NCBI GenBank assembly: GCA_963711635.1
Contig: CAVQEZ010000011.1
Coordinates: 1-64,000 of the forward strand
DNA length: 64,000 bases
DNA from: CADEED01 sp963711635
GTDB lineage: Bacteria > Pseudomonadota > Gammaproteobacteria > Steroidobacterales > Steroidobacteraceae
Direction of reading: 5' to 3'
Shown piece by piece: positions 26,694-37,396 of this stretch (the first letter of the stretch is position 1; each line of letters starts with the position of its first letter). The translations under genes were made by a program, and so were the position numbers. Under the pieces are notes generated by a model. The model had not been told where the DNA came from. It ran no database searches and worked only from the letters and a program-made list of their open reading frames with translations.

Positions 26694-28909
26694 TTAACTG
26701 ATCGGCGCTGCCGGGGAAGCAACCGCTTGTCGGACCACGGCCGCGAACTCCGCAGCCTTCATGAATCCGACGACGCGGAAGTTTCGCCGTTCCGTTCCAT
26801 CGGCGCCATAGAAGGCGATGGTCGGTGGCCCGAAGATGCCGAAGTGCTGGAGCAACGCACGATCGTCGTCATCGTTGGCCGTGACATCGGCCTGCAGCAA
26901 GGTCGTCGCGCCGAGCGCCTCGTGGACTTCTTTCACGGTGAAGGTGTTGTGCTCCATCTCTTTGCAGGACACGCACCAGTCCGCATAGAAGTCGAGCATG
27001 ACGGAGCGGCCGGCCTTCGATGCAGCAGCCACTTCGCGCTCCAGGTCCGCGACCGTCTTGATGCGTTTGAATTCCAGGTGCTGCTGCTGGGCCGCGAGCT
27101 GAGGAATCGGCGCCAGTGGATTGGTGCCACCGAGCGCGGAACCGGCGAGCAGCGCCACGCCGTAGACGCCAGCCGCCGCGGCCAGTGCCCGCGCAAAGAC
27201 CCTGCCTTGCGTGGACTTCGCACGGGCGCGCCACAACACCCAGGCCAGCGTAACCGCCGGCACCGCCCAGAAGATCATGCTGAGCCAGCCGGGCACGATG
27301 CGCGCCAGCATCCACGCCGCCACCGCCAGGAACAACACGCCGAACAGGTTCTTCACCGTGTCCATCCAGGCGCCGGCCTTGGGCAGCAATTTTCCGGCGG
27401 ACGCGCCGACTGCCAGCAGAGGCGTACCCATGCCGATGCTCATCACGAACAACGCCAGTCCGCCGCGCACCACGTCGCCGGTCTGGCTGATCACCGTGAG
27501 GGCCGCGATCAGCGGCGGGGCGACGCAGGCGGAGACGATGAGCGCCGACAACGCGCCCATGACGCCGACGCCAACATAAGTGCCGCCCTTCATCTCGTTG
27601 CTCTTGCTCGAAAGGCGTTCCTGGACGAAGCCGGGCATCTCGATGGTGAACAAGCCGAGCATCGAGGCCGCCAGCACCACGAACAGGATGCTGAAAACAG
27701 CCACGATCCAGGGCTGATTGAACGTGGCCTGCAGATTGAATCCCTGGCCGATGGCGCCGGCCGCGATGCCCGCCGCGGTGTACGTGAACGCCATGCCGAG
27801 CACGTAACTCACGGAGAGCATGAACGAGCGCCGCGTGGAAATATTCTCGCCGCCGCCGGCGATGATCCCCGAGAGAATGGGAACCATGGGCAACACGCAC
27901 GGCGTGAACGCCAGCAGCAATCCCGCGCCGAAGAACGACGGCGAGCACCAGGAAGATATTGCCGTTCTTGATCTTGTCGGCGTAGCTGTCCTGCTCGGAG
28001 ACGAAACCGCCGGTGGAAGAGCCGCCGTCGGCGCTGGCCACGGCGGTGGGCGCACCTTCGAGCGAAACCGTCATCAGTTTGGTGATCGGCGGATAACACA
28101 GGCCGGCATCGGCGCAGCCCTGGTACGTCACCTTGACCTCGACACTCTTGGCGCCCGGCGGCACCGAGAACGAAGCGTCGAGACTCTGCCGATAGATCTC
28201 CTGCGTGCCGAAGTATTCGTCGGTGTGCTCCTCGCCCTTGGGCAGAACCACGGCGCCCACCGGCCGGCGCGGTATCGGCCGGCTCGAGCTTGATGCGCTG
28301 CTTGTAGAGGTAGTAGCCGTCCGCGATGCGCCAGTTGAGCAGGATGTTGTTGGTCGACTGCGCATCGGCCGTGAGCACGAAGGCCACGTCGGGATCGAGA
28401 TACTCATCTTCCTCTTCGACCTGCGGCTGGGCACGGTCGAAGATCTTGTCCGCCGTGGTGGCGGCGCGAGCCGCGACCTTCACCGACGCGTCCCAGACGC
28501 TGGGCGGGTAACACAGGCCGGCATCCGCGCAGCCCTGCCATTTGAGTTTCAGCGCGACCGTGTCGCCGGCTTTCGCGCCTGAGAGCGGCGCCTTCACCTG
28601 GAACTTGCCGCGGAAGACTTCCTGCTCGCCGAAGTACTCGTCCTTGTGGATCTCGGCCTGCGGGTAGACCGACTCGCCGACTTTGACGCCCGGCGTCGCG
28701 GCCGACAGGCCCATGCGCTTCTTATAGAGGTAGTAGCCCTTGGTGGCCTGCCATTCGACGACGAGCTGACCTTCGTCCGCCGTCACGGTGTACTTGAATG
28801 CCTGTTCCGGCGGCAGGAATTCATCCTCGCCAATGGCCCAGGCGGGGGAAGCGCCCGCCAGGAAGGCGGCAAAGGCCAGGGGGGCAATCAATAGAGTCTT
28901 GGCGCGCAC
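26694..28909 (-). CDS. dsbD: Thiol:disulfide interchange protein DsbD, duplicated alpha domain, two frameshifts
   Basis: About 738 residues after correction. GTG 28909 follows AGAGG at 6-nt spacing and gives a signal peptide ending SPAWA. Then come two consecutive DsbD-alpha immunoglobulin-like domains, each with its own GCADAGLCYPP (residues about 115 and 255). The membrane beta domain has TPCVLPMVPILSG and VSACVAPPLIAAL, and the C-terminal thioredoxin domain has DFYADWCVSCKEME. DsbD moves electrons from cytosolic thioredoxin to the periplasm. Ordinary DsbD has one alpha domain. Extra bases lie near 28258-28268 and 27934-27935. Downstream tlpA is coupled. Confidence 0.9.
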
Positions 28910-29084
28910 CGGATACCTCTTCTCTGCCCCCATTTGAGCGGGGGCCGCAATCCTATTCGACATATGGGCGGGCGAAACGGCCGGATCATCGGCCAGGCAG
29001 GGACCCGCTGCATGGATGTGACCCGCAAAACAGGCCCCGAATTGCATGCCGGAGCCTCCGGAGGGAAAAAAGGCCGCCACGGGG

Positions 29085-29112
29085 TTGATTTGCAAAGGTT
29101 CATCCATACAAT
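29085..29112 (+). promoter_or_regulatory. groESL promoter
   Basis: TTGATT, a 16-bp spacer and TACAAT, 87 bp upstream of groES. The -10 box overlaps the first base of the CIRCE-like element, the classical layout for HrcA repression. No good sigma-32 box (CTTGAA/CCCCAT-type) was seen. Confidence 0.65.
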
Positions 29113-29138
29113 TAGCAGCCGCCGGGGGAGAGTGCTAA
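29112..29138 (+). promoter_or_regulatory. CIRCE-like HrcA operator before groES
   Basis: TTAGCAGCC, a 9-bp spacer and GAGTGCTAA. The right arm is the perfect CIRCE half-site, the left differs at three positions (consensus TTAGCACTC). Position just downstream of the -10 box means it would block or follow initiation. hrcA itself is not in the window. Confidence 0.75.
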
Positions 29139-29199
29139 TAGCCCTACCTCCAGCGACTCAACCAGATTCCACTCAACACTCAATTTAAGGAGCGTATCC

Positions 29200-29493
29200 A
29201 TGAAGATTCGTCCTCTTCATGACCGCGTGATCGTGAAGCGTCTCGAAGAAGAGCGCGTTTCGGCCGGCGGCATCGTGATTCCTGACACCGCTGCCGAGAA
29301 GCCCGTACAGGGCAAGGTCGTCGCGGTCGGCAAAGGCAAGATCCTGGAAGACGGCAACGTCCGCCCGCTCGACGTGAAAGTCGGCGACAAGATCCTGTTC
29401 GGCAAGTACTCCGGCACCGAAGTGAAGGTGGATGGAGATGATCTCGTGGTCATGCGTGAAGAAGACGTCATGGCCGTCATCGAGGGCAAATAA
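29200..29493 (+). CDS. groES: Co-chaperonin GroES
   Basis: 97 residues with the full GroES sequence pattern: MKIRPLHDRVIVKRLEEER, the mobile loop SAGGIVIPDTAAEKPVQG that contacts GroEL, and the roof and base strands ending DVMAVIEGK. It forms the heptameric lid of the GroEL folding chamber. AAGGAG lies 7 nt before the ATG. groEL follows after 2 nt. Confidence 0.98.
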   Translation: MKIRPLHDRVIVKRLEEERVSAGGIVIPDTAAEKPVQGKVVAVGKGKILEDGNVRPLDVKVGDKILFGKYSGTEVKVDGDDLVVMREEDVMAVIEGK

Positions 29494-29495
29494 TC

Positions 29496-31142
<1,647 letters not shown>

Positions 31143-31192
31143 GGAGCGGGAACGCTCGTTACTCTCCGACGCTCAAACGTCAGTAGATAGAG

Positions 31193-31224
31193 AAACCCCC
31201 GGCGGGCAACTGCCGGGGGTTTTT
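31193..31224 (+). terminator. Intrinsic terminator of groESL
   Basis: CCCCCGGC and GCCGGGGG form an 8-bp GC stem, flanked by AAA and TTTTT, about 50 nt after groEL. A textbook Rho-independent terminator. Confidence 0.93.
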
Positions 31225-31228
31225 CGTT

Positions 31229-31258
31229 TTGGGCGCCTATCCGCCCATCGGCTATAGT
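31229..31258 (+). promoter_or_regulatory. Probable promoter for the permease pair
   Basis: TTGGGC, an 18-bp spacer and TATAGT, ending 28 bp before the TTG start at 31287. It lies just past the groESL terminator. Confidence 0.4.
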
Positions 31259-31286
31259 CCGACGCACACCGAATGGCGCGTACTCG

Positions 31287-32435
31287 TTGAAATACCTCGT
31301 TCTCACCTGGGCCGGCCTCTGGCGAAATCCGGTGAGAACGGTGTTGACCTTCTTTTCGCTCGCGTGCGCATTTCTTCTGTTCGGCTCTCTGCACGGCGTC
31401 AGGGCCGGATTCGACGAAGCGCTGCAGCTCATCGATGCCCGACGATTGAGAACCGGGAGCGCGGACGGCTCCCGTGCGATGCCGATCGTTTATCGCACAC
31501 GGATCGACCAGTTGCCGCACGTCGCATCGACGATGATCGTCACGCAGATCGGCGGCTACTACCAGCAGCCGGCGAATCTCCTGAATGTGAATGCCGTTGG
31601 CGGTGACGTCGATCTCAGGGTGTTCGGTCCCATGCTGGATGCCCAGCGACTTGCCGTGGCGTTGAGGAGTGTCAGGACCGGGCTCATCGTGGGTCGCAAA
31701 CCGGCTGAGCAATTCGGCTGGAAGGTCGGCGATCGGATCCCGCTGATCTCGGGAACGGCACGGCGTGATGGAAGTCCGTCATGGGATTTCGATCTGCTGG
31801 GCATCTACGACATTCCCACCGCGCCGGAGACGGCGACCAGGTTCATTTTCAACTACGACTATCTGGAAGAAGCACGCGCGGAGGGGCAGGGCAAGACGAA
31901 TCAGCTTTTTGTCCGCACCGATGCCGCCGCATTCACCGCTCAAGTCGCGCGAGCGATCGACTCGTTGTTCGCAACGTCGGACCTGCCGACCGATACGCAA
32001 AGCGAACGTGAGTATCAACAGTCCGCGGCGAACGCGACCTACGACATGAAGCTGATCGTGACATCGGTCGGCATCGCATCGCTGTTCGCGCTTCTCGTCG
32101 TCGCCGTCAGTACGATGGCGCAATCCGTCCATCAACGGTTGCCCGAGCTCGCCCTCATGAAGGCGTTGGGATTCGCGGACGTCCGGATTGCGGCGGTGGT
32201 TACAGCTGAAGCCATCCTGCTGTGTGTTCCCGCAGCGCTGCTCGGGTTGTCCCTGGCAACGTTGTTCTATCCCCGCATCGCGATAGCAGTTAAAGCACCC
32301 TACATCCTGATGCCCATCCAGGTACCTCTCCTGGGTGTTGCGCTCGCATTCGTCGTGGCATTGGCGAGCTCGATCTTTCCAGTCTGGACCCTGAATCGAC
32401 TCTCGATCGTGCAGGGCCTGGCGAAGCGCGCATGA
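31287..32435 (+). CDS. FtsX/MacB-type ABC transporter permease, first of pair
   Basis: 382 residues with one membrane helix at the N terminus (TWAGLWRNPVRTVLTFFSLA), a large periplasmic domain of about 220 residues, and three C-terminal helices that end with the FtsX-domain pattern (LPELALMKALGFADVRI). This is the type VII MacB/LolC topology. TTG 31287 fits the family start; no clear ribosome site was seen. No ATPase gene is adjacent. Substrate unknown: export, lipoprotein release or a mechanotransmission role. Confidence 0.85.
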   Translation: MKYLVLTWAGLWRNPVRTVLTFFSLACAFLLFGSLHGVRAGFDEALQLIDARRLRTGSADGSRAMPIVYRTRIDQLPHVASTMIVTQIGGYYQQPANLLNVNAVGGDVDLRVFGPMLDAQRLAVALRSVRTGLIVGRKPAEQFGWKVGDRIPLISGTARRDGSPSWDFDLLGIYDIPTAPETATRFIFNYDYLEEARAEGQGKTNQLFVRTDAAAFTAQVARAIDSLFATSDLPTDTQSEREYQQSAANATYDMKLIVTSVGIASLFALLVVAVSTMAQSVHQRLPELALMKALGFADVRIAAVVTAEAILLCVPAALLGLSLATLFYPRIAIAVKAPYILMPIQVPLLGVALAFVVALASSIFPVWTLNRLSIVQGLAKRA

Positions 32436-33604
32436 GGTTGACGCGCCAGCTCAACGCGGTCGTAGCGCTCGGATTGAAGAGCCTTCCACAGCGCATCGGT
32501 TCCAGTTCAGTAGTGATCCTCTGCGTGGCCATCGTCGTCATGGTGATGCTCGGCGTGTTGTCCCTGTCGCATAGCCTCGCGCGCGCGATCGGATCATCCG
32601 CGCGATCGGACCGCGCGATCCTGCTATCGGAAGGTGCTCAACTCGAAGGCGCAACAAGCGCGATCCCTCGCACCGCGCTCGCGGCGATCGAGCAGCTTCC
32701 GGGCATTCGCCGCAATGAGGACGGAAAAGCCGTATTGTCCGCCGAAGTGCTCATGTTGCTGCCGGTGCGCGAACGCAAAGACGGATCGCGTGCTCGTGTC
32801 GTGATCCGAGGCGTTGGTCCAGAAGCGGGAGATTTGCGACCTGAAGAGGTGATCGTGCGTGGCCGCATGCTGCACACCGGCCTCAACGAACTCGTCGTCG
32901 GTCGCGAGGCTCAGCACAGATTCAAAGGACTCGACATCGGCGACACCGTGAGAATCCGCAATGCTCCATTCTCGGTCGTGGGGACCTTCGAGTCAGGCGG
33001 CGACGTGCGTGAGTCGGAGCTGATCGTCGATGTTCAAGCATTGATCTCCCTGCGGCCGACTGCGCGTTATCAGTCAATCACTGTGCAACTCGAGTCGTCG
33101 GACTCGATGAATGAGTTCAAGGCAGCGGTGGAGAAGAATCCCACCATCGGAGTCGATGTGCTGAGCGAGCCCGACCACGTCAAACGGCGAGCGACCGACG
33201 CCACCGCGCTGCTCGAGCTGGTCGCATACCTGGTCGGGACGATCATGGCTGCCGCCGCATCGTTCAGCGCGGCGAACACGCTCTACACCACCGTCAGCGC
33301 ACGCAGAACGGAAATAGCGACGCTGCGGGCGATCGGTTTCGGATCGTCGAGCGTGGTGGTCGCGATCCTCGTGGAGGCTCTGATCCTTGCGCTCATCGGT
33401 GCGGCGATCGGCGTCCTGCTCACTTCATTGGCGATCAATGGCCAACAATTCGCCAGCCGAACCATATCGACGCAGCTGCGCATCGACTCGACATTGATCG
33501 CGATCGGCACCGCATGGGCTTGCGGCATTGCGTTGGTGGGTGCAATTGCGCCCGCGATTCGTGCCGCACGCATGCCCATCGCGAGAGCGCTGCGAGAGGG
33601 GTGA
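32432..33604 (+). CDS. FtsX/MacB-type ABC transporter permease, second of pair
   Basis: 390 residues, beginning in a 4-nt ATGA overlap with the first permease. Same topology: N-terminal helix (SSVVILCVAIVVMVMLGVLS), periplasmic domain, and three C-terminal helices with the conserved RRTEIATLRAIGFGSSSVV. The two likely form a heterodimer. The ATPase that would power it must be encoded elsewhere. Confidence 0.87.
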   Translation: MRLTRQLNAVVALGLKSLPQRIGSSSVVILCVAIVVMVMLGVLSLSHSLARAIGSSARSDRAILLSEGAQLEGATSAIPRTALAAIEQLPGIRRNEDGKAVLSAEVLMLLPVRERKDGSRARVVIRGVGPEAGDLRPEEVIVRGRMLHTGLNELVVGREAQHRFKGLDIGDTVRIRNAPFSVVGTFESGGDVRESELIVDVQALISLRPTARYQSITVQLESSDSMNEFKAAVEKNPTIGVDVLSEPDHVKRRATDATALLELVAYLVGTIMAAAASFSAANTLYTTVSARRTEIATLRAIGFGSSSVVVAILVEALILALIGAAIGVLLTSLAINGQQFASRTISTQLRIDSTLIAIGTAWACGIALVGAIAPAIRAARMPIARALREG

Positions 33605-33688
33605 GGAAGGGCTGACTCAACGGTGGGCATCCGCATTTGCCGGAGCCGGTTGCGGCCCTCGATCTCGATGCCGAAACGTGTTGGCGGC

Positions 33689-34477
33689 TCAGATCAGGCC
33701 CACGAGAATTCTCGTGAGCTCATCGGGCTTGTCGATCATGATGTCGTGCCCGCAATCAACGACCCAGGTATTCCACGAATCGTCACGTCGAATCCTTTCG
33801 AACGTCTTGGCGAACCCCGCAAAGTTTTTTGCGCGGATATACGTCTTTCGGGGAATGCTTTGGTAGGCACCCGTGAGCTTGATCTTCTCGGTGAAGCACG
33901 CGGTCGACTGCGGCGTCATCTTGCTGTCTACCCAGGCTCGATCAGCCTCATTGACAGCAAAGCGCGCGGCCGGGATTGGTGCAGTGAAAGGGCTCGCATC
34001 GACCTTTCCGCCGAGGTCGCCGACGGACTGTCCATCCATCGGGACGAACGCATCTAGATAGACGATCGACGCGATCTTCGATGCGATTTGTTCGGCGACA
34101 CCCGTGATCACCATTCCGCCATAGGAATGGCCGACGAGCACCACGTTCTCGAGATCCTTCCATCGAATTTCGTTCACGACGTCGCGGATCTGCGTCGACA
34201 GATCGACGCTCGGTGAATCCAGGTGCGAGCGCTCACACACTCCGGTCAGGGTGGGTGCAAACACGCGATGACCCTGGGCCGTGAGTCGATCGTGGACCCT
34301 CTGCCAGCACCAGCCCCCGTGCCAGGCGCCGTGGACCAGGACGAAAGTTGCAGGCTTGGCCGCCGTGCCCGGTTGCGGCTTCGTGCGTCCCTGTCCAATG
34401 GCCGGTGCGGCGAACGCGGCCATCGCTGCGTTCTTGAGAATTTCACGCCGCGTGCGGCGCAACTTTCGAAGTTCCAT
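33689..34477 (-). CDS. Tat-exported alpha/beta hydrolase, EstC/hydroxynitrile-lyase type
   Basis: 262 residues. ATG 34477 is used: AGGA is 9 nt upstream and the product opens LRRTRREILKNAAMAAFAAP, a twin-arginine signal. The mature part has FVLVHGAWHGGWCW, the nucleophile elbow VGHSYGGMV, and the catalytic His near the end in DCGHDIMIDKP. This pattern fits the small plant-like methylesterase and EstC family, which cleave esters. Convergent with the permease operon. Confidence 0.85.
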   Translation of the reverse strand: MELRKLRRTRREILKNAAMAAFAAPAIGQGRTKPQPGTAAKPATFVLVHGAWHGGWCWQRVHDRLTAQGHRVFAPTLTGVCERSHLDSPSVDLSTQIRDVVNEIRWKDLENVVLVGHSYGGMVITGVAEQIASKIASIVYLDAFVPMDGQSVGDLGGKVDASPFTAPIPAARFAVNEADRAWVDSKMTPQSTACFTEKIKLTGAYQSIPRKTYIRAKNFAGFAKTFERIRRDDSWNTWVVDCGHDIMIDKPDELTRILVGLI

Positions 34478-34575
34478 GATCTTGAAGTCCTGACGTGAGC
34501 GGGCTTCGGCGAGGCGAGGATATGCGGCCCACCCGCTCGGGGCCACACCTCTGCCTCGATGAGTGGAAGAAGGCC

Positions 34576-34725
34576 ATGAATATTCAACTCGTGATGGGTG
34601 CGCACCTGTCATTCATCGCCGGCATCCTGATCCTCATCGTGCCGCGGGGAAGCGCGGGGCTGTTCATGACGTGTGAATTGCCTGCTCGATCCACGTCGCG
34701 AGCGCGTCCAGCATCTCGGCCCTGA
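34576..34725 (+). pseudogene. Truncated DUF3096-like membrane peptide
   Basis: The first 24 residues (MNIQLVMGAHLSFIAGILIL, then IVPR) match the start of DUF3096 proteins, small two-helix membrane proteins of about 50 residues. After IVPR the sequence changes abruptly to a non-hydrophobic tail that runs into the 3' end of the opposing hydrolase gene. The second helix is missing. It looks like a remnant cut at about 34646. AGAAGG lies upstream of the ATG. Confidence 0.4.
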
Positions 34726-35353
34726 CTTCCGCGTCCTTGCGTCCGGTGCGCGCGGGTACATGAAACGAATGATCCGCATCCTGCAGCAGCTTCAGAGTGG
34801 CGAGCGCGCCGAGCCGGTCGATGAGCGACTGCAACAGCTCGAGTTTCGCGAGCTCGTCGCGCGTGCCCTGCAGAAACAGCATGGGGATCTTCACCTCGCG
34901 CAGGTGCTCGGCGCGCTCGGCCGACGGCTTCCCCGCCGGGTGCAGCGGAAATCCAATGAAAGCCAGGCCCTTCACGCCAGGGAGCGGTTTGATGGCCTGC
35001 GCCTGCGAGGTCATGCGTCCGCCGAAGGATCTGCCACCCGCGATCAGCGCCAACGTGGGCGCCAGGCGCGCGGCCTCCGCAACGGCTGCACGCACGGTCG
35101 CGTGACAAACCGGCGGAGGGTCGGGGCGCCGCGTGCGGCGCTCCATGTACGGGAACTGGAAGCGCAGAGTCGCGATACTCCGGGCGGCGAGCTCCGCCGC
35201 GAGCGCCGTCATGGACGGGTGTTCCATGCCTGCACCCGCGCCGTGTGCAAGCACAAAGCACGCGGTGGCGGCAGGCGGAAGTTGGAGCAGCGCAGAGACT
35301 CGACGGGTCTCGTCAATCGCGAGGGTCAGCCGCTCTGCAATGCCTGCGCTCAC
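34664..35353 (-). CDS. Tex30/KANL3-type alpha/beta hydrolase
   Basis: 229 residues, starting at GTG 35353. It has FVLAHGAGAGMEHPSM at the start, the elbow GGRSFGGRM with Ser nucleophile, QGTRDELAKL (Asp) and DADHSFHVP (His). This pattern is of the Tex30/KANL3 dienelactone-hydrolase-like family found widely in bacteria; the substrate is unknown. It starts 6 nt after the upstream dienelactone-hydrolase-like gene and is probably in the same operon. Confidence 0.85.
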   Translation of the reverse strand: MSAGIAERLTLAIDETRRVSALLQLPPAATACFVLAHGAGAGMEHPSMTALAAELAARSIATLRFQFPYMERRTRRPDPPPVCHATVRAAVAEAARLAPTLALIAGGRSFGGRMTSQAQAIKPLPGVKGLAFIGFPLHPAGKPSAERAEHLREVKIPMLFLQGTRDELAKLELLQSLIDRLGALATLKLLQDADHSFHVPARTGRKDAEVRAEMLDALATWIEQAIHTS

Positions 35354-35359
35354 CGGACT

Positions 35360-36193
35360 CTACGCCAGCGCCTTCTTGAACAGTTCCAGCTTGCGCTCCC
35401 ACCCGCGCTCGGCCGCTGCCGCATTGTGATTCTGCCCATCTGGCGGCATCCAGCCGTGGTTCGCGCCCTTGTACACCTCGATCTCCGCCGACACCTTCGC
35501 ATCGTCGAAGGCCTTGCGCAGGATGTCCTTCGATGTCGGCTCCTTCTGATCGTCGTTGTCCGCGATGGCGATCAGCATGCTGGCCTTCATCTTCGGAATC
35601 AGGAGGTGTGGGCTGTCCTCGTTGGACGTGGTCAATCCACCGCCATGAAAGGAGCAGCCGGCGCCGATGCGTTCGGGCAGCGATGCCGCGGTGCGCATCA
35701 CGATGGCTCCGCCCATGCAGTAGCCCGTGGTGCCGATCTTGCGGCGGGTATCGACTGCCTTTTGCGCATCGAGCCAGGCCACGAAGGCCTTCGCGTCGGA
35801 CACATGCGTGGTGGGGCTGAGCGTGCCCGCATACTTGAACGCGTCTTCCCGGCTGGCAGGCTGTCCTTTGATGGAACGATAGAAGGGATTGACCGTGAGT
35901 ACGGCATAGCCGGCTTCCGCCAGCCGCTTGCCCATGGCGCGGAATGCGGGGCGAAGACCCCAGATGTCCGGCCACACGAGCACTGCGGCAGTGGCCTTGG
36001 CCGGATGCACGAAGTGCGCATCGCAGGTGCCGTCGGGCGTCTTGATCTCCACTTCGTGATCAGAGACTTCGGCGGCGGCCGCGACTGTGGGCAGCATGGC
36101 GGCCAGCGTCGCGCCGAGACCGAGGGCACCGAATTGGCGGCGCGAGAGGTCGTTGCCGCGAAGGACATCGTCGTTCGAATCGCGCTCACACAT
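35360..36193 (-). CDS. Tat-exported dienelactone hydrolase family protein
   Basis: About 277 residues from ATG 36193 (GGGGG 7 nt upstream; an earlier GTG at 36211 is possible). SRRQFGALGLGATLAAML is a twin-arginine signal. The mature protein shows AAVLVWPDIWGL, the Cys nucleophile in GTTGYCMGGAIV and the His in KGANHGWMPPD: a Cys-His-Asp triad of dienelactone hydrolases. These open lactone rings in aromatic degradation; the nearby ligAB genes suggest but do not prove such a link. Confidence 0.9.
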   Translation of the reverse strand: MCERDSNDDVLRGNDLSRRQFGALGLGATLAAMLPTVAAAAEVSDHEVEIKTPDGTCDAHFVHPAKATAAVLVWPDIWGLRPAFRAMGKRLAEAGYAVLTVNPFYRSIKGQPASREDAFKYAGTLSPTTHVSDAKAFVAWLDAQKAVDTRRKIGTTGYCMGGAIVMRTAASLPERIGAGCSFHGGGLTTSNEDSPHLLIPKMKASMLIAIADNDDQKEPTSKDILRKAFDDAKVSAEIEVYKGANHGWMPPDGQNHNAAAAERGWERKLELFKKALA

Positions 36194-36271
36194 GACAGAC
36201 CCCCAAGGCACATAAGTGGTGGGGATGATTCTAACGGAGCTCGCAGATGCCGGTGGGCGCGAGCGGCAAGA

Positions 36272-37210
36272 TTACTGGCAGTTCACCCAGGGACCGTTGT
36301 TCGGCGCGCACGTGCCGGGCAGCACGATGCTGGTTTCCACGAGCGCCATGTTTTTCGTGCCGGCGGAGCTCGACGCCTTGATGAAGCCCTTGAAGTTTAC
36401 GGTCTGGTTGAACATCGGCGGGAAATACGAGAATGCCAGCGACGTGCCGGACGCGCTGCCTGCCGAGAGCCTCCAGAGATAGCTCGTGTTAGGCGTGACC
36501 GGATTCGCGTAGAAGGTCACTCCATAATCTCCGGTGCTCACCTTGTACCAGCCGACCGCCGGCGGGGGATGGGTGGCGCCCCACTGCGCCCAGGCGACGA
36601 CGTTCGCGTACCAGCCGTTCGGATCGCCGAGGCGATCTCCCGAGTTCGCTGCGCTCAGGAATTCGTAGATGGTCGGATTGCGGCCCGCGTACGCCACGAA
36701 TGCGCCATTGACCTGGCCGATCAGGCCGGGCGCGTAGTGCCCGCTGCGCTCGGGCGTCGTGCCGCAAGTGTCGGCCTCGACCGATTGCTGGAGCGCCAGG
36801 CTGCGCGAGTACGCGTTGTTCTGCATGTTGCGTTGGGTCGCCGCCGTCGACCCCCACTGCCCGACCGCGAAGTAGTACTCGTACGCTGTCTGCCGGCACG
36901 CGGCCCACTCGACAGGCCGCAGCCACTGGTTGAACTTCGAATCGCAGGCGCTGCGCATTTCTTCGTAAAAGCGCGAATCGCACTGGTGGTAGTCCGCACC
37001 GAGCTGCGTGTAACACTTGTCGTGATTGTTGCAGGACGGAGTGAACGTGCTCTTGAATATGCCGACGTGCGGAAGGGCGTATTCCAGGAGATAGGTCGTG
37101 CAGCCGTCGCCGATGCCTTCGAGCCCTTGGGCCGGAGGCACCGAGCAGATCTGCGAGAACGCGGGACCGCCGGCGATCGCCAAAGCGAAAAGAATCACTT
37201 TCCGTAACAT
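36272..37210 (-). CDS. Secreted phospholipase A2-like protein
   Basis: 312 residues. ATG 37210 has GGGAGAG 6 nt upstream and gives a clean signal peptide (LRKVILFALAIAGGPAFSQI). Near residue 60 is the PLA2 catalytic pattern CNNHDKCY with His-Asp, and a nearby YEEMRSACDSKF supplies further Cys. About ten Cys fit several disulfides, as in secreted PLA2. The C-terminal half (about 190-312) is a beta-rich domain of unknown kind, with PNTSYLWRLSAGSASG. Expected activity is calcium-dependent release of fatty acid from phospholipids outside the cell. It is divergent from the sugar dehydrogenase. Confidence 0.8.
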   Translation of the reverse strand: MLRKVILFALAIAGGPAFSQICSVPPAQGLEGIGDGCTTYLLEYALPHVGIFKSTFTPSCNNHDKCYTQLGADYHQCDSRFYEEMRSACDSKFNQWLRPVEWAACRQTAYEYYFAVGQWGSTAATQRNMQNNAYSRSLALQQSVEADTCGTTPERSGHYAPGLIGQVNGAFVAYAGRNPTIYEFLSAANSGDRLGDPNGWYANVVAWAQWGATHPPPAVGWYKVSTGDYGVTFYANPVTPNTSYLWRLSAGSASGTSLAFSYFPPMFNQTVNFKGFIKASSSAGTKNMALVETSIVLPGTCAPNNGPWVNCQ

Positions 37211-37357
37211 GTGAACTCTCCCTGTTGTTCGCTTGCCCGAAAAGCGATGTGTCACGCCGCGCGATTTCGTGACATCGATCGTCATTGGCCGATGGGGGTG
37301 TACTCGTCCGATAGGCAATGAGGGAAACGGCTGGCGTTCAGACGACCAGCCCTTCCC

Positions 37358-37396
37358 CATTCTGTCGGCAACAAGAAGGGTTGCACCGACAGAATG
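37358..37396 (+). repeat. Inverted repeat covering the dehydrogenase start codon
   Basis: CATTCTGTCGG and CCGACAGAATG are perfect 11-bp arms separated by 17 bp, and GCAAC/GTTGC inside extends the structure. The right arm contains the ATG at 37394. It could be an operator or an mRNA hairpin that hides the start codon. Confidence 0.55.

Noticed and set aside
26694..26696. DsbD and TlpA as a single fused gene
   Set aside because: A clear stop (TAA) is followed at once by the ATG of the tlpA-like gene, which has its own membrane anchor.
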